DNA from: Hyphococcus sp.
GTDB lineage: Bacteria > Pseudomonadota > Alphaproteobacteria > Caulobacterales > Parvularculaceae
Length of the DNA: 64,000 bases
Assembly: GCA_021776245.1 (NCBI GenBank)
Contig: JAJFGF010000068.1
Location: forward strand, 248,001-312,000
Reading direction: 5' to 3'
Below, one piece after another: positions 26,023 through 35,698 of this stretch (positions are counted from its first letter, which is position 1; each line of letters starts with the position of its first letter). Both the position numbers and the translations under genes were made by a program. The notes beneath the pieces are model-generated. The model was given only the letters and a program-made list of their open reading frames with translations, had not been told where the DNA came from and made no database searches.

Positions 26023-26370
26023 CTATAATATATCCAGAACCGCTTCCGGCGGGCGGCCAATAGCCGCCTTTGCGCCGCTCACAACGATCGGCCGTTCCAT
26101 CAGGATCGGATTTTCGACCATGGCCTGGATTAACGCCGCATCTGTTTTTGCGGCTTCGCTGAGGTTAAGATCCTTATACGGCGCTTCTCCCTTGCGCATG
26201 ATTTCGCGTGGGGATTTTTCGAGTTTTTCCAGCACTGCCTTTATCTCATCTGCTGAAAGCGGTGTTTCCAAATAGTGAACAATTTCCAGCTCGACGCTGC
26301 GCTCTTCCAGAAGCGCGAGCGTCTGTCGCGATTTCGAGCATCGTGGATTGTGATAGATAGTGACCGTCAT
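26023..26370 (-). CDS. arsC: Arsenate reductase (ArsC/Spx-like thioredoxin fold)
   Basis: 115 residues. Catalytic Cys11 in YHNPRCSKSRQTL, followed by the conserved LILMERPIVV-type segment (NPILMERPIVV) that contains the arsenate-binding Arg. This is the glutaredoxin-dependent ArsC family. No arsR or arsenite pump is adjacent, so a role in arsenic resistance is unproven; some ArsC-like proteins have other functions. Confidence 0.85.
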   Translation of the reverse strand: MTVTIYHNPRCSKSRQTLALLEERSVELEIVHYLETPLSADEIKAVLEKLEKSPREIMRKGEAPYKDLNLSEAAKTDAALIQAMVENPILMERPIVVSGAKAAIGRPPEAVLDIL

Positions 26371-26386
26371 AAAGCGTTCCTGAAAA

Positions 26387-27076
26387 TCAAAGCGAAAGCC
26401 TATACCCGCCGCTCTCGGTCAACAATATCGATGCGCTCGAAGGGTCAGGTTCAATTTTCTGCCGCAGGCGGTAGACATGGGTTTCGAGCGTATGCGTTGT
26501 AACACCGGAATTATATCCCCAAACCTCGTCTAGCAATATATCGCGCGTAACCGGCTTACCGCCTGCGCGATAAAGAAATTTAAGGATCGATGTTTCTTTT
26601 TCTGTAAGGCGGATCTTTTTGTCTTCCTGAGTCACGAGCATTTTCACGGCCGGCCTGAATTCATAGGGTCCAACCTTGAACACTGCGTCTTCGCTTTGTT
26701 CGTGACTTCTTAAATGTGCACGCACGCGGGCAAGCAAAACACCGAACTTAAATGGCTTTGAGACATAATCATTTGCGCCAGCATCGAGCCCCAGGATTGT
26801 GTCCGCCTCGCTATCGGCGCCGGTCAACATGATGATTGGCGACTTAAAACCGTTCTTGCGCATAATGCGGCAGGCTTCGCGGCCATCCATATCCGGAAGC
26901 CCCACATCCAGCAGCATCAGGTCGATATGCGCTTCTTCCTTGACGCGTTCAATTGCGGCATTTGCTGTCTCAATAGGCTCAACGGAGAGCTCGTCATGAA
27001 CGTTAAACTGTTCAACCAGCGTCTCTCGCAGCAATTCATCGTCATCAACCAGAATAATCTTTTTCGCCCGCGTCAT
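26387..27076 (-). CDS. OmpR/PhoB-family response regulator
   Basis: 229 residues. Receiver domain with acidic pocket DDD at 11-13, phospho-acceptor Asp57 in LMLLDVGLPDMDG and Lys in VSKPFKFG; winged-helix DNA-binding domain from about 130 (RLTEKETSILKFLYRAGGK, THTLETHVYRLRQKI). It is not CtrA, whose N-terminus differs. It resembles the CenR-type regulators of alphaproteobacteria, but I cannot be sure of the orthology. No partner kinase is adjacent. The 203-base gap upstream, 27077-27279, holds no gene I can support. Confidence 0.92.
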   Translation of the reverse strand: MTRAKKIILVDDDELLRETLVEQFNVHDELSVEPIETANAAIERVKEEAHIDLMLLDVGLPDMDGREACRIMRKNGFKSPIIMLTGADSEADTILGLDAGANDYVSKPFKFGVLLARVRAHLRSHEQSEDAVFKVGPYEFRPAVKMLVTQEDKKIRLTEKETSILKFLYRAGGKPVTRDILLDEVWGYNSGVTTHTLETHVYRLRQKIEPDPSSASILLTESGGYRLSL

Positions 27077-27279
27077 CGCTCATCCCACTTTCTTGGTCTT
27101 ATTGGCGGCGTCTTACAGCTAAACTACGCAATATTGGAATTCACTTGCGCACAATTTTTCGTCAGAATACGTTATCGCATCATGGCCTGCCGCACTCGGT
27201 ATGGATCTTTTTCGGCTCAATAGACGATTTTGCTCTCTTTGATGTTCGAATTCAGAAAATGTTACTGAATATTAGACCA

Positions 27280-27978
27280 TTAACGCTTGATTCTGGCGCC
27301 GAAAATTGCGGCGCCCACCCGTATATGGGTCGCCCCCAGCCGCACCGCCACCGCGTAATCGGCGCTCATGCCCATACTCAACTGCTCCAGGCCTTGCCGT
27401 TTGGCGATTTTCGCGAGAAACGCGAAATGCGGCGCGGGGGCTTCATTGGCTGGCGGTATGCACATAAGGCCAGCGATTTCCAGGCCAAATTCGCTGCGGC
27501 ATTGTTTAATAAAGGCATCGGCGGCGCCCGGCAGGACACCCGCTTTCTGGGGCTCCTCTCCAGTGTTGATTTGAACCAGCAGATGCGGCCGGCGGCCCTG
27601 GGCGGCGAATTCGCGCGCTAGGGCTGCTGCTATTTTGGGCCGGTCCACTGTTTCAATCACATCAAACAGCGCCACGGCTTCAGCGGCCTTGTTCGATTGC
27701 AGCGGTCCCACAAAGCGAAGCTCGATGTCGGTATATTGCCGACGAAGCCGGGGCCACTTTCCAGCCGCTTCCTGCACGCGGTTTTCGCCAAAAACCCGGT
27801 GTCCTGCTTCCAGCAAAGGAACAATGCGCGTCGCATCATGCTGTTTTGAAACCGCCGTCACCGTAACCGCCCCGGCAGCGCGACCGGCCTCGGATAACGC
27901 CTTCTCTATTTCTTCCTTTATGCTGCTAAGATTGCCCGCAGGGTCGATAGTATCAGTTGAAGGATCAGATCGTTGCAT
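27280..27978 (-). CDS. PLP homeostasis protein (YggS/PLPBP family)
   Basis: 232 residues. Alanine-racemase-like barrel that binds PLP; Lys45 in TAVSKQHDA is the Schiff-base residue. HRVFGENRVQEAAGKWP, FVGPLQSNKA, LLVQINTGEEPQKAG and LSMGMSADYAVAVRLGATHIRVG (shown as LSMGMSADY and GATHIRVG) are signatures. It buffers free PLP and affects amino-acid balance. Its start overlaps the divergent ThiE-like start by six bases, leaving no space for separate promoters outside the coding regions. Confidence 0.94.
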   Translation of the reverse strand: MQRSDPSTDTIDPAGNLSSIKEEIEKALSEAGRAAGAVTVTAVSKQHDATRIVPLLEAGHRVFGENRVQEAAGKWPRLRRQYTDIELRFVGPLQSNKAAEAVALFDVIETVDRPKIAAALAREFAAQGRRPHLLVQINTGEEPQKAGVLPGAADAFIKQCRSEFGLEIAGLMCIPPANEAPAPHFAFLAKIAKRQGLEQLSMGMSADYAVAVRLGATHIRVGAAIFGARIKR

Positions 27979-28596
27979 GAGGTCAAACCTGAAGGTGTCG
28001 CGGCGCGTGCCGCCAAACTAGCAGCCGCCGCGCGGTCGCTCAAACGCCAATCGGGCGTCACAGCGCCTTTTTGTCTGGTCTTCCTGACCGACCAGAACCG
28101 GGCGCCGCAACCGCACGATATCGCGGGCGTCCTGCCCCGCAGCGCTGCCGTGATATTGCGCGATTATCGGCACAAGGACCGGAAAATGCTGGCGATGCAA
28201 TTGAAGTTAATCTGCGCGGCGCGTGGCGTTTTTCTGCTCGTCGGCGCTGACCCGGCCCTCGCCGAAGACATTGGCGCGGACGGCGTGCATTTTCCCTCCT
28301 GGTATGAGGGCGCACGAAATATCCCCCACGGCAAGCTGAAAACCGCGTCATGTCATACAGCCGCCGATCTCAGCGGCGCCAATGCGGCGGGTGTCGACGC
28401 TGTGTTGCTGTCGCCGGCTTTTCCGACAGCAAGCCACCCCGGCGCAACATCGCTTGGCGCTGACAGATTCCGCAAGCTCGCGGCAATATCGCCGAAACCG
28501 GTACTTGCCCTTGGGGGCGTCAATGAAAACAACGCCGAACAGCTTGGCGGCGCCAATGTCGCCGGGCTTGCGGCAATTGGCGCATTTTTGACCTGA
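27973..28596 (+). CDS. Thiamine phosphate synthase-like protein (ThiE/TenI family)
   Basis: 207 residues. TTG at 27973 is the only standard start in the open frame before the conserved region. Barrel signatures: LVGADPALAEDIGADGVHFP, LLSPAFPTASHPGATSLG, and the phosphate loop ALGGVNENNAEQL. ThiE joins the pyrimidine and thiazole parts of thiamine; TenI-type homologues are aminohydrolase-like or isomerases. No other thi gene is near. The overlap with the divergent PLPBP gene is unusual. Confidence 0.75.
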   Translation: MHEVKPEGVAARAAKLAAAARSLKRQSGVTAPFCLVFLTDQNRAPQPHDIAGVLPRSAAVILRDYRHKDRKMLAMQLKLICAARGVFLLVGADPALAEDIGADGVHFPSWYEGARNIPHGKLKTASCHTAADLSGANAAGVDAVLLSPAFPTASHPGATSLGADRFRKLAAISPKPVLALGGVNENNAEQLGGANVAGLAAIGAFLT

Positions 28597-28599
28597 CGG

Positions 28600-29079
28600 T
28601 TATTCGTTCGCCTCAAAGATCATCCACACGCCCAAAACATTGCCCGCCGGATCGCGAAAATGAAACCGCTTACCGCCTGGAAAGTCATGACGTTCTGTAA
28701 TTTCGCCGCCCGCGGCCACAACATTCTTTTCGCTGGCGTCAAGATCCTCTGCATAAAGAATAATGAGCGGGCCGCCGGCAATCGGTTTTTCGCCGCCGCG
28801 AAAACCGCCATCGAGCCCACTCGCTGAGAAGCTGACATAGTCCGGGCCCCAATCCTGAAATTCCCAGCCAAAGGCTTCCCCATAGAATTTTTTGACGGCG
28901 CCAAGGTCTTCAGCGGCAAATTCCACATAGTCGATATGATTGTTTGTACGCGTCATATTTTGATCCTGGATTGGCGGTTGATCGCCGTCATTTTGCCGTG
29001 AACAGCCGGCAAAAAGGGCAAAACACGTGATTAGCGTCACAGTTGAGATTTTTTGCACGGCAAAAGCTAACACGCTCAA
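28600..29079 (-). CDS. VOC (glyoxalase-like) family protein
   Basis: 159 residues if started at TTG 29079, which has GGGAG upstream and would give a lipoprotein-like signal ending at Cys26 (ALFAGC). An alternative ATG at 28956 has AGGATC eight bases upstream and gives only the 118-residue VOC domain (DYVEFAAEDLGAVKKFYGE, RFHFRDPAGNVLGVW). The domain resembles those of dioxygenase- or antibiotic-resistance-like VOC proteins. Substrate unknown. Convergent with the ThiE-like gene. Confidence 0.75.
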   Translation of the reverse strand: MSVLAFAVQKISTVTLITCFALFAGCSRQNDGDQPPIQDQNMTRTNNHIDYVEFAAEDLGAVKKFYGEAFGWEFQDWGPDYVSFSASGLDGGFRGGEKPIAGGPLIILYAEDLDASEKNVVAAGGEITERHDFPGGKRFHFRDPAGNVLGVWMIFEANE

Positions 29080-29109
29080 GGAATTTCTCCCTTATTGAAG
29101 CAAAAGAAA

Positions 29110-29140
29110 ATGGGGCGGCGAAAAACGCCGCCCCGTTTCA
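29110..29140 (-). terminator. Intrinsic terminator of the porin gene
   Basis: Perfect GGGGCGGCG / CGCCGCCCC stem around AAAAA. On the minus strand it is followed by ATTTTCTTTTG, and it lies just behind the porin stop. Confidence 0.85.
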
Positions 29141-29169
29141 TTTCCCCTCTAAGCCTAGGCGCATAGAAC

Positions 29170-30387
29170 TTAGAATTTGATCGAGCTCTCGATCACTACC
29201 GTGGCGGCTTCTTCGGGGCCGCCGACGGCAATTGGTTTTTTGGATTCAACATATTGCGCCGCAGCCCCAACTGTGATGCCGCGGGTAATCGTATATGTCA
29301 CACCCCCCTGCACCGTTCGCGTGTCGGTGTAGAGTGTCGGGTCCAGCGGGTTCGGGCCGATGGCCTTCGCTTCCGCTTGGCCGTAACCAACCATAAAGGC
29401 GACATCGCCCTCATCTTCGCCGGTGCGGAACGTGATGCCGGCGTCAAACGCCAAATAACCGTCATCTTCAAAAGAGGCGAGGCCGGCGTTTGTCGTTTTG
29501 ACCGAGCCCCCTAGCGTAATGCCGCGGAACGCGAGATTGAGGCCAACAGAATAGGCCTCATAATCATCAAACGCCAAAGACCCCGCAAGCGCATCCTCGT
29601 CAGCGGTTATATAGCTGGCGCCGACGCCTACAAATAGTCGGTCGCTGCCGACGCCAATCCCTTTTTGATAATAAAGCGCCGCTTCGATCGCATCTTCCCA
29701 GCGCGCCGTTTCGGTCAGCATCGTGCCGTCCGGCGCGATGATGAAACCTGCTTCCGGCGCACACAGACGATCGCCGCAATTGCGCAAGACCGGCGAATAG
29801 GAAACGCCAAGCTGCAGACCGCCAAAGGCGCCGCCGAGAAAATTCGCAGGCGGCATATAGGTCAGCTTGGTTGAATAGCCGGTAAAATCATTGACCGTGT
29901 GGACGTCGTTCAAACCGGATAAATCCGTCTGCCAATCATTGACATTGAGCGCGCGGAAAATAGTCGGCGACGTTACGGCAAGCGTCCTCGCAACGCCCTG
30001 ATCACGCCCAACAATAATCTGTCCAAACGATCCTTTGACAAAGCCATAGGCGCTTTGCATATACGCGTCGCTGTCGAGCGGGCCGATGCCGCGAGGGCCG
30101 CCGATTAAAAGGCTTGAATAGCGCCCGCCGCCGTAACGTTGCGCTGGTTGATCCGCGTCGAGGCGGGCTCCCACAACCGCACCCAATTCCAGGCCGTTGT
30201 CCAGCAGGGTCGTTACCGTTGCGGTGACCTCGGCGTTGGCGTCAGCTTTGGCGTCGCCGTCAACAACACCAACGACAGCGCTGACTTCACCTTCAATATC
30301 AAGCTCAACCGGGTCCGCAGCATAGGCGGCGCCGGCGGTCAATGCCGCCGTACAAACGCCCAGTAATGCCTTCCGCAAGAGGGTCAT
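29170..30387 (-). CDS. Outer-membrane porin
   Basis: 405 residues. A signal peptide ends near AYA-AD at 24. The mature part is beta-strand-rich with alternating polarity and ends in an aromatic residue (ESSIKF), the signal for BAM-dependent insertion. VKGSFGQIIVGRDQG resembles the conserved region of general bacterial porins, where Gly-Arg follows a strand. It has two Cys in NCGDRLCAPEAG, probably a disulfide-closed loop. It has its own promoter region and terminator. Solute preference cannot be read. Confidence 0.88.
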   Translation of the reverse strand: MTLLRKALLGVCTAALTAGAAYAADPVELDIEGEVSAVVGVVDGDAKADANAEVTATVTTLLDNGLELGAVVGARLDADQPAQRYGGGRYSSLLIGGPRGIGPLDSDAYMQSAYGFVKGSFGQIIVGRDQGVARTLAVTSPTIFRALNVNDWQTDLSGLNDVHTVNDFTGYSTKLTYMPPANFLGGAFGGLQLGVSYSPVLRNCGDRLCAPEAGFIIAPDGTMLTETARWEDAIEAALYYQKGIGVGSDRLFVGVGASYITADEDALAGSLAFDDYEAYSVGLNLAFRGITLGGSVKTTNAGLASFEDDGYLAFDAGITFRTGEDEGDVAFMVGYGQAEAKAIGPNPLDPTLYTDTRTVQGGVTYTITRGITVGAAAQYVESKKPIAVGGPEEAATVVIESSIKF

Positions 30388-30768
30388 CGGTCCGTTTCAG
30401 TTTTAGCCCTGATCGTCGTCATCAGGCGCTGCGTCGTTAGTTTGCGCTCAAAACAATTGCCCCCGCAATTGTTACAAGCGGCTATATTCTCGCCGGAACC
30501 CCGGCAATTATCTCCCCCCGCAAGCCCCATACCAAAACCATATACTGCACGCCATTTACCGCAAAACCCTCCAACAAAAGGTTTTTGTTGGAAAACTCTA
30601 GCGGCGCATGGTTGGCAGCCATCCGATATTTCAGATAATGGCGCCCGGTGCGGCGCGAAACAAGCGTTCTTCGGTTAAGGCCGTTGTCTAATCGCGATGT
30701 TGTGGTAGGAAAGCCACGGCCCTGCCGATGTCTCGGTGCGGGGCCGTTTTTGGATCAAGGTTAAAAAC
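30388..30768. promoter_or_regulatory. Divergent control region with two perfect palindromes and a terminator
   Basis: A 381-base region between the porin and DUF3576 genes, without a supportable gene. It holds AACAATTGC-CCCC-GCAATTGTT (30452-30473) and CCAACAAAA-GGT-TTTTGTTGG (30571-30591), each a 9-base perfect inverted repeat. A terminator-like hairpin follows at 30716-30751. The first palindrome lies 65 bases upstream of the porin start and could be an operator. Confidence 0.5.
30716..30751 (+). terminator. Terminator-like hairpin 18 bases before the DUF3576 start
   Basis: ACGGCCC pairs with GGGCCGT, followed by TTTTTGG. It could end a short upstream plus-strand RNA or act as an attenuator for the DUF3576-leuS transcript. 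Confidence 0.6.
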
Positions 30769-31236
30769 ATGAAGTCAGAAAAATTTAGTATGTTCAAGGT
30801 GTTAACGATTGCATGCTGCGCTGCGGCGCTGGCTGCCTGCGGCGGCGGCAACAGATCGAACGATCGTAATGCAACGCTTGCGGCATATTCGGATGGAAAG
30901 GGCGCACAAGCGACCACGGTCAATCGGTATCTGTGGGCCGCTTCGCTGGAAACCCTTGATTTTCTGCCGGTTTTTTCTGCAGACCCGATCGCGGGGCTGA
31001 TCATTACGGAATGGTATGTCAATCCGGAGCTGCCCTCGGAGCGCTTCAAGACCAATGTCTATATTTTGGATAATGTGCTGCGCGCCGACGCGTTACGGGT
31101 CTCAGTTTTCCGCCAGGAACGCCAGGAGGATGGCGGGTGGATTGACGCGACAGTTAACCCAGCGACAGGCCGGGAAATTGAAAATGCGATCCTAACCCGC
31201 GCACGCCAGCTTCGGCTTAACGTCATTGACGGTTAA
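30769..31236 (+). CDS. DUF3576 lipoprotein
   Basis: 155 residues from ATG at 30769. Lipobox LAAC with a GGG linker behind it; then NRYLWAASLETLDFLP and ADPIAGLIITEWYVNP, the recognisable DUF3576 core, and RARQLRLN at the end. Found upstream of leuS in many alphaproteobacteria. It is likely an outer-membrane-facing lipoprotein of unknown function; the proximity to lptE suggests envelope biogenesis, but this is only context. Confidence 0.88.
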   Translation: MKSEKFSMFKVLTIACCAAALAACGGGNRSNDRNATLAAYSDGKGAQATTVNRYLWAASLETLDFLPVFSADPIAGLIITEWYVNPELPSERFKTNVYILDNVLRADALRVSVFRQERQEDGGWIDATVNPATGREIENAILTRARQLRLNVIDG

Positions 31237-31410
31237 GGAGCCAAGTCGCGCGCCGTAACCGCCCGACCGGCCTTGTTCAGTGAACCAGGCTCAGAACTCG
31301 ATTACGGCGCATTTGTCGGCGCAACCCCACAAAAATCAGGCCATACTTTTGGCTGGACAGGTTTGGGTGCGCGGTGTTTTGTGCGCTGCGCCATTTGAAA
31401 GACCCATGAA

Positions 31411-33990
31411 ATGCCTCGCTACAACCCTAAAGAAGTAGAGCCAAAATGGCGTAATCGCTGGAGCGAGGCAGGCTGTTTTAACGCCGAGCCGCCCGGGGAC
31501 AAACCAAATTATTACGTCCTCGAAATGTTCCCCTATCCATCAGGGCATATCCACATCGGCCATGTGCGCAACTACGCCATGGGCGATATCATTGCGCGCT
31601 ATAAAAAGGCGTCAGGCTACAATGTTCTTCACCCGATGGGCTGGGACGCTTTCGGAATGCCCGCTGAAAATGCGGCGATGCAGACCGGCTCCCATCCCTC
31701 GACATGGACCTATGCCAATATTGAGGCGATGCGCGATCAATTAAAGCGCATGGGGCTGTCAATCGACTGGACACGGGAATTCGCAACCTGCGATCCGGAG
31801 TATTACCAACAGCAACAGCGGCTGTTTCTCGATTTTTGGCGGCGCGGATTTGCCTATCGCAAAGAAAGCTACGTCAACTGGGATCCCGTGGATCAAACTG
31901 TACTCGCCAATGAGCAGGTCATTGACGGCAAGGGGTGGCGCTCTGATGCGCCCGTGGAACGGCGCAAGCTGTCACAGTGGTTTTTGAAGATTACCGATGA
32001 GGCGGACGACTTATTGGCCGCCCTTGACGACGGTCGGCTTTCGGGCTGGCCCGATAATGTAAAGCTGATGCAGAAAAACTGGATCGGCAAGTCAAAGGGC
32101 TTGTCGATGAAGTTTCGTTTCGCGGATGAAACATCTGAATTCACTCGGCCTGACGGCTTCGAAGACGGGCTTGAGGTCTATACAACGCGCCCGGACACGT
32201 TGTTCGGTGCGAGCTTCTGCGCGATTGCGCCGGACCATCCTCTGGCGGCGCATTTCGCGGACGGCAATCCTGAATTGCAGGCATTTATCGCGGATTGCCT
32301 GAAATCCGGCGTTTCCGAGGAGGCGATCGAAAAGGCGGAAAAACGGGGCTTCCCACTGCCAATTGAATTGGCGCATCCATTCGATGACCGCCGCTTGCCA
32401 GTCTACGTCGCGAATTTCGTTTTGATGCAATATGGCGCCGGCGCGATTTTTGGGTGTCCGGCGCACGATCAGCGTGATCTCGATTTCGCTCGAAAATATG
32501 GCCTTAGCGTGCTGCCGGTCGTCCTTCCGCCGGACGCCAACTCCGCAGCGTTTGAAATCGCCGATGAAGCTTATGTGGGACCCGGAACACTTTTTAATTC
32601 GGCGTTTCTTGACGGGCTTTCGATTGAAGACGGTATTAGCGCCGCCATCGCCAAAATCGAAGAGATGGGGCATGGCGCCTGCGCAACGCAATACCGTTTG
32701 CGCGACTGGGGCGTGTCGCGACAACGGTATTGGGGATGCCCGATACCGGCGATCCATTGCGGCAAATGCGGGATCGTCCCGGTTCCCGAAAAGGACCTGC
32801 CGGTAAAATTACCGGAAGAGGCAGATTTCTCCGTACCCGGAAATCCTCTTGACCGGCATCCGACATGGAAGCATGTGGACTGCCCGCAATGCGGCGGCAA
32901 AGGCACACGCGAAACCGATACGTTTGACACATTTGTCGATAGTTCCTGGTATTTTTCAAGGTTTGCCGCGCCCGCCCCGGACAAACCTGTCGACAAAACT
33001 GCCGCTGATTACTGGTTGCCGGTCGATCAATATATTGGCGGTGTTGAACACGCGATCCTGCATCTCCTCTATGCGCGCTATTTCATGCGGCTAATGCGGC
33101 AATGCGGTTATTTATCCGTAGACGAACCATTTGCAAATCTGTTTACGCAGGGCATGGTCGTCCATCGCACGTTTCGCGACGAGAGCGGCGAATGGATTTT
33201 GCCTGAAGATGTGACCGTCGAAAATGGCGTCGCGCGCAGACGCGACGGCAAGGGCGGCCCGGTCTCCATCGGCCCCATTGAGAAGATGTCGAAGTCGAAA
33301 AGGAATGTTGTCTCACCGGAAGCCATCGCCGAAACCTATGGCGCCGATGCAGCGCGGTGGTTCATGCTTTCGGATTCGCCGCCGGAGCGGGATGTTGAAT
33401 GGACCGCTGCGGGCGTCGACGGCGCCTGGCGCCTGGTCGGCCGTATTTGGGACACCGTGTCGCCAGCGAAAGACCTGTTGAAAAAAAACGGTCTTTCAAA
33501 ACCCGCTGCGGACAATGCCCTGCGCCAGGCAACCCACAACGCCATCGCCGGCGTCACCGATGACATCGATAATTTCCGTTTTAACAAGGCGATCGCCCGT
33601 ATTTATGAATTCCTGAATATCCTCAAAAAGACGAAAACCTCAAGCGATTGGGCGCAGGCCGAAGCGTTGGGGGCTCTGACGCAATTGATCGCACCATTTA
33701 CGCCGCATCTGGCCGAAGAGTGCTGGGAGACGCTGGGCGGCGAGGGCTTCGTGTGCGAAGCGCCGTGGCCGAAACCCGACCCGGCGCTGTTAGCCAGAGA
33801 AACGCTCGTGCTGGGGGTCCAGGTCAACGGCAAACGCCGGGCCGAGCTGGAGGTCGCCGCCGATGCTGACAATGAAACAGTTAAAAAGCTGGCCTTGTCG
33901 GCAGACGCCGTCAAGCGGCATATTGACGGCAAGACTATACGCAAAATCGTCGTGGTGCCGGGACGGATCGTCAATATTGTGGCAAACTAA
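31411..33990 (+). CDS. leuS: Leucyl-tRNA synthetase
   Basis: 859 residues, full class I synthetase. HIGH is H48-I-G-H51 in [22 protein letters not shown] is at 625-629. The CP1 editing domain is present ([26 protein letters not shown]), as is a zinc-type insertion with CGKCGIVP and CPQCGGKG. It charges tRNA-Leu, including the CAA isoacceptor at 2.7 kb. It starts the leuS-lptE-holA run. The 174-base gap before it shows no gene or T-box; such switches are not expected here. Confidence 0.98.
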   Translation: MPRYNPKEVEPKWRNRWSEAGCFNAEPPGDKPNYYVLEMFPYPSGHIHIGHVRNYAMGDIIARYKKASGYNVLHPMGWDAFGMPAENAAMQTGSHPSTWTYANIEAMRDQLKRMGLSIDWTREFATCDPEYYQQQQRLFLDFWRRGFAYRKESYVNWDPVDQTVLANEQVIDGKGWRSDAPVERRKLSQWFLKITDEADDLLAALDDGRLSGWPDNVKLMQKNWIGKSKGLSMKFRFADETSEFTRPDGFEDGLEVYTTRPDTLFGASFCAIAPDHPLAAHFADGNPELQAFIADCLKSGVSEEAIEKAEKRGFPLPIELAHPFDDRRLPVYVANFVLMQYGAGAIFGCPAHDQRDLDFARKYGLSVLPVVLPPDANSAAFEIADEAYVGPGTLFNSAFLDGLSIEDGISAAIAKIEEMGHGACATQYRLRDWGVSRQRYWGCPIPAIHCGKCGIVPVPEKDLPVKLPEEADFSVPGNPLDRHPTWKHVDCPQCGGKGTRETDTFDTFVDSSWYFSRFAAPAPDKPVDKTAADYWLPVDQYIGGVEHAILHLLYARYFMRLMRQCGYLSVDEPFANLFTQGMVVHRTFRDESGEWILPEDVTVENGVARRRDGKGGPVSIGPIEKMSKSKRNVVSPEAIAETYGADAARWFMLSDSPPERDVEWTAAGVDGAWRLVGRIWDTVSPAKDLLKKNGLSKPAADNALRQATHNAIAGVTDDIDNFRFNKAIARIYEFLNILKKTKTSSDWAQAEALGALTQLIAPFTPHLAEECWETLGGEGFVCEAPWPKPDPALLARETLVLGVQVNGKRRAELEVAADADNETVKKLALSADAVKRHIDGKTIRKIVVVPGRIVNIVAN

Positions 33991-34030
33991 ATCACCGCAG
34001 CCTCGCGCCGCATTATTGCAGGGAGCATCA

Positions 34031-34639
34031 ATGAAACCTTCAAGGGCCATTCTATCCGCGGCGCTTCTTGCCAACTTGCTCATTATGACGGGTTGCGGAT
34101 TTCGGCCGATATACGCAACCAATGCTGACGGATCGCCGCCGCTCAACCAACTCGTCGCCATACGCCATGTCGCAGCGCCGGATACCGTCCGTTCACTGAT
34201 TGGTGACGCTTTGCACGACCGTATCCTTCTTAAGGAAGGCCAGAACCCGAAATACGATCTTTACGTCAAGGCGAAAGAAAGCGCCGAACGACTTGCAGTT
34301 CAGATCGACGCCACTGTGACGCGTTATAATTATCGGCTCCGCGCAGAATACACGCTGGTCAACCTTGAAGACGGCACACGCAGAAACGGCACAGCGACAG
34401 CGGTTACGTCCTATAATATTGTCAGCTCTCAATATTCAACGCTATATGCGGAAAGGACTGCACAGGAAAAAGCGTCGCGGCTTTTGGCTGAAGAAATCGA
34501 GCGCGACCTTCTCATTCAATTTTCCGATGAGGGGGCCGGGGACGACGATGTGGACGCCCCTGAACTTGAAGTCGACGGAGAAACAAACCTCCTCGTTAAG
34601 CCCGGTGAGGGCAGCGCGGTGTTTGACAAGGTCGAATAA
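34031..34639 (+). CDS. lptE: LPS-assembly lipoprotein LptE
   Basis: 202 residues from ATG at 34031 with GGGAG seven bases upstream; the longer frame overlaps leuS. Signal peptide with lipobox ending at Cys22 (IMTGC) followed by GFRPIY, the classic LptE/RlpB start in alphaproteobacteria. LptE plugs the LptD barrel and helps place LPS in the outer leaflet. The C-terminal 35 residues are acidic (DDDVDAPELEVDGE). It overlaps holA by one base. Confidence 0.9.
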   Translation: MKPSRAILSAALLANLLIMTGCGFRPIYATNADGSPPLNQLVAIRHVAAPDTVRSLIGDALHDRILLKEGQNPKYDLYVKAKESAERLAVQIDATVTRYNYRLRAEYTLVNLEDGTRRNGTATAVTSYNIVSSQYSTLYAERTAQEKASRLLAEEIERDLLIQFSDEGAGDDDVDAPELEVDGETNLLVKPGEGSAVFDKVE

Positions 34640-35694
34640 TGGTTGCGCTAAAAGGACGAGCGATCAAAAGCTTCCTTGCAGATCGCGACAAGACTATTGG
34701 CGCAGTATTGATTTACGGACCGGACGCAGGCCTTGTGCGCGAACGTGCTGATTTAATCGCCCGCGCAATCGTTCCGGATTTCAAAGATCCATTTAACTAC
34801 ATCGAATTGACCGACGCCGACCTGAAAGAGGAACCGGGCCGGCTCAGCGATGAGGCTGCAGCTTTGTCTTTCATGGGCGGTGAGCGCGTCATCCGCTTAC
34901 GAACGGGCGGGGAAGGGGCCGCCAAAGCAGCCGCCAATTTGCTCGACGGGCTTGACGGCGGCCATGTCAAATCAAATGGCCTGGTTGTAATCGAGGCTGG
35001 CGGCCTGACGCCGCGTTCAGGCTTGCGCAAGGCGTTTGAAAAAGCAAAAAGCGGCGCAGCGCTTCCCTGTTATTCTGATGGCCCGGCGGAACTTCGCAAT
35101 ATGGCAATCGAGGCGGCGCGCGCCGAGGATTTACGCTTTGATGAAGATGCGCTCGACCTTCTCACCGGCATTCTCGGCGAGGATCACGGTGTTTCGCGCG
35201 CCGAGATCGATAAACTCATCCTTTTTAAAGGCCCAAAAACGCTCCGGGGCGGACCAGGAACGCTGACGCTCGAAGATGTCCGGGCATCTCTTGTGGACGG
35301 GCTCGGCGACGCGATGGACGATACCGCAAGCGCCTGTGCTGACGGCGCGCCAGGCGGGCTCGCCCAGGCGCTTTACAAGGCAGCCGCTGCGGGCGCGAGC
35401 CCGATTGGCTTGTTGCGCGCCTTGCAGCGCAATTTTGCGCGGCTGCAAACGGCCGGAAAAATGGTTGAGGCGGGCGACAGCCCCGCGGGCGCGATGAAGA
35501 AACTGCGGCCGCCAGTGTTCTTCGCTGAACAGCGTGCTTTTGAAGCGCGGCTTTATAAATGGCGCGGCGCGCGTCTCGATGCTGCGCTGCGGATGCTGAT
35601 CGATGCCGAGCTTGAGGCAAAGACGACAGGCGCGCCGCAAAAAGAAATCGTTGAGCGCGTGGCGCTGCGGCTCGCGGTGATGGCGGGACGTTAG
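34639..35694 (+). CDS. holA: DNA polymerase III delta subunit
   Basis: 351 residues. HolA opens the beta clamp in the clamp loader. The segment IYGPDAGLVRERADLIARAI and the region around EDHGVSRAEIDKLILF plus the C-terminal helical collar (ALQRNFARLQTAGKMVEAG) are typical. It starts within the lptE stop. Its end faces the alpha/beta hydrolase gene four bases away, so this is a convergent border without space for a terminator. Confidence 0.93.
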   Translation: MVALKGRAIKSFLADRDKTIGAVLIYGPDAGLVRERADLIARAIVPDFKDPFNYIELTDADLKEEPGRLSDEAAALSFMGGERVIRLRTGGEGAAKAAANLLDGLDGGHVKSNGLVVIEAGGLTPRSGLRKAFEKAKSGAALPCYSDGPAELRNMAIEAARAEDLRFDEDALDLLTGILGEDHGVSRAEIDKLILFKGPKTLRGGPGTLTLEDVRASLVDGLGDAMDDTASACADGAPGGLAQALYKAAAAGASPIGLLRALQRNFARLQTAGKMVEAGDSPAGAMKKLRPPVFFAEQRAFEARLYKWRGARLDAALRMLIDAELEAKTTGAPQKEIVERVALRLAVMAGR

Positions 35695-35698
35695 GCTG

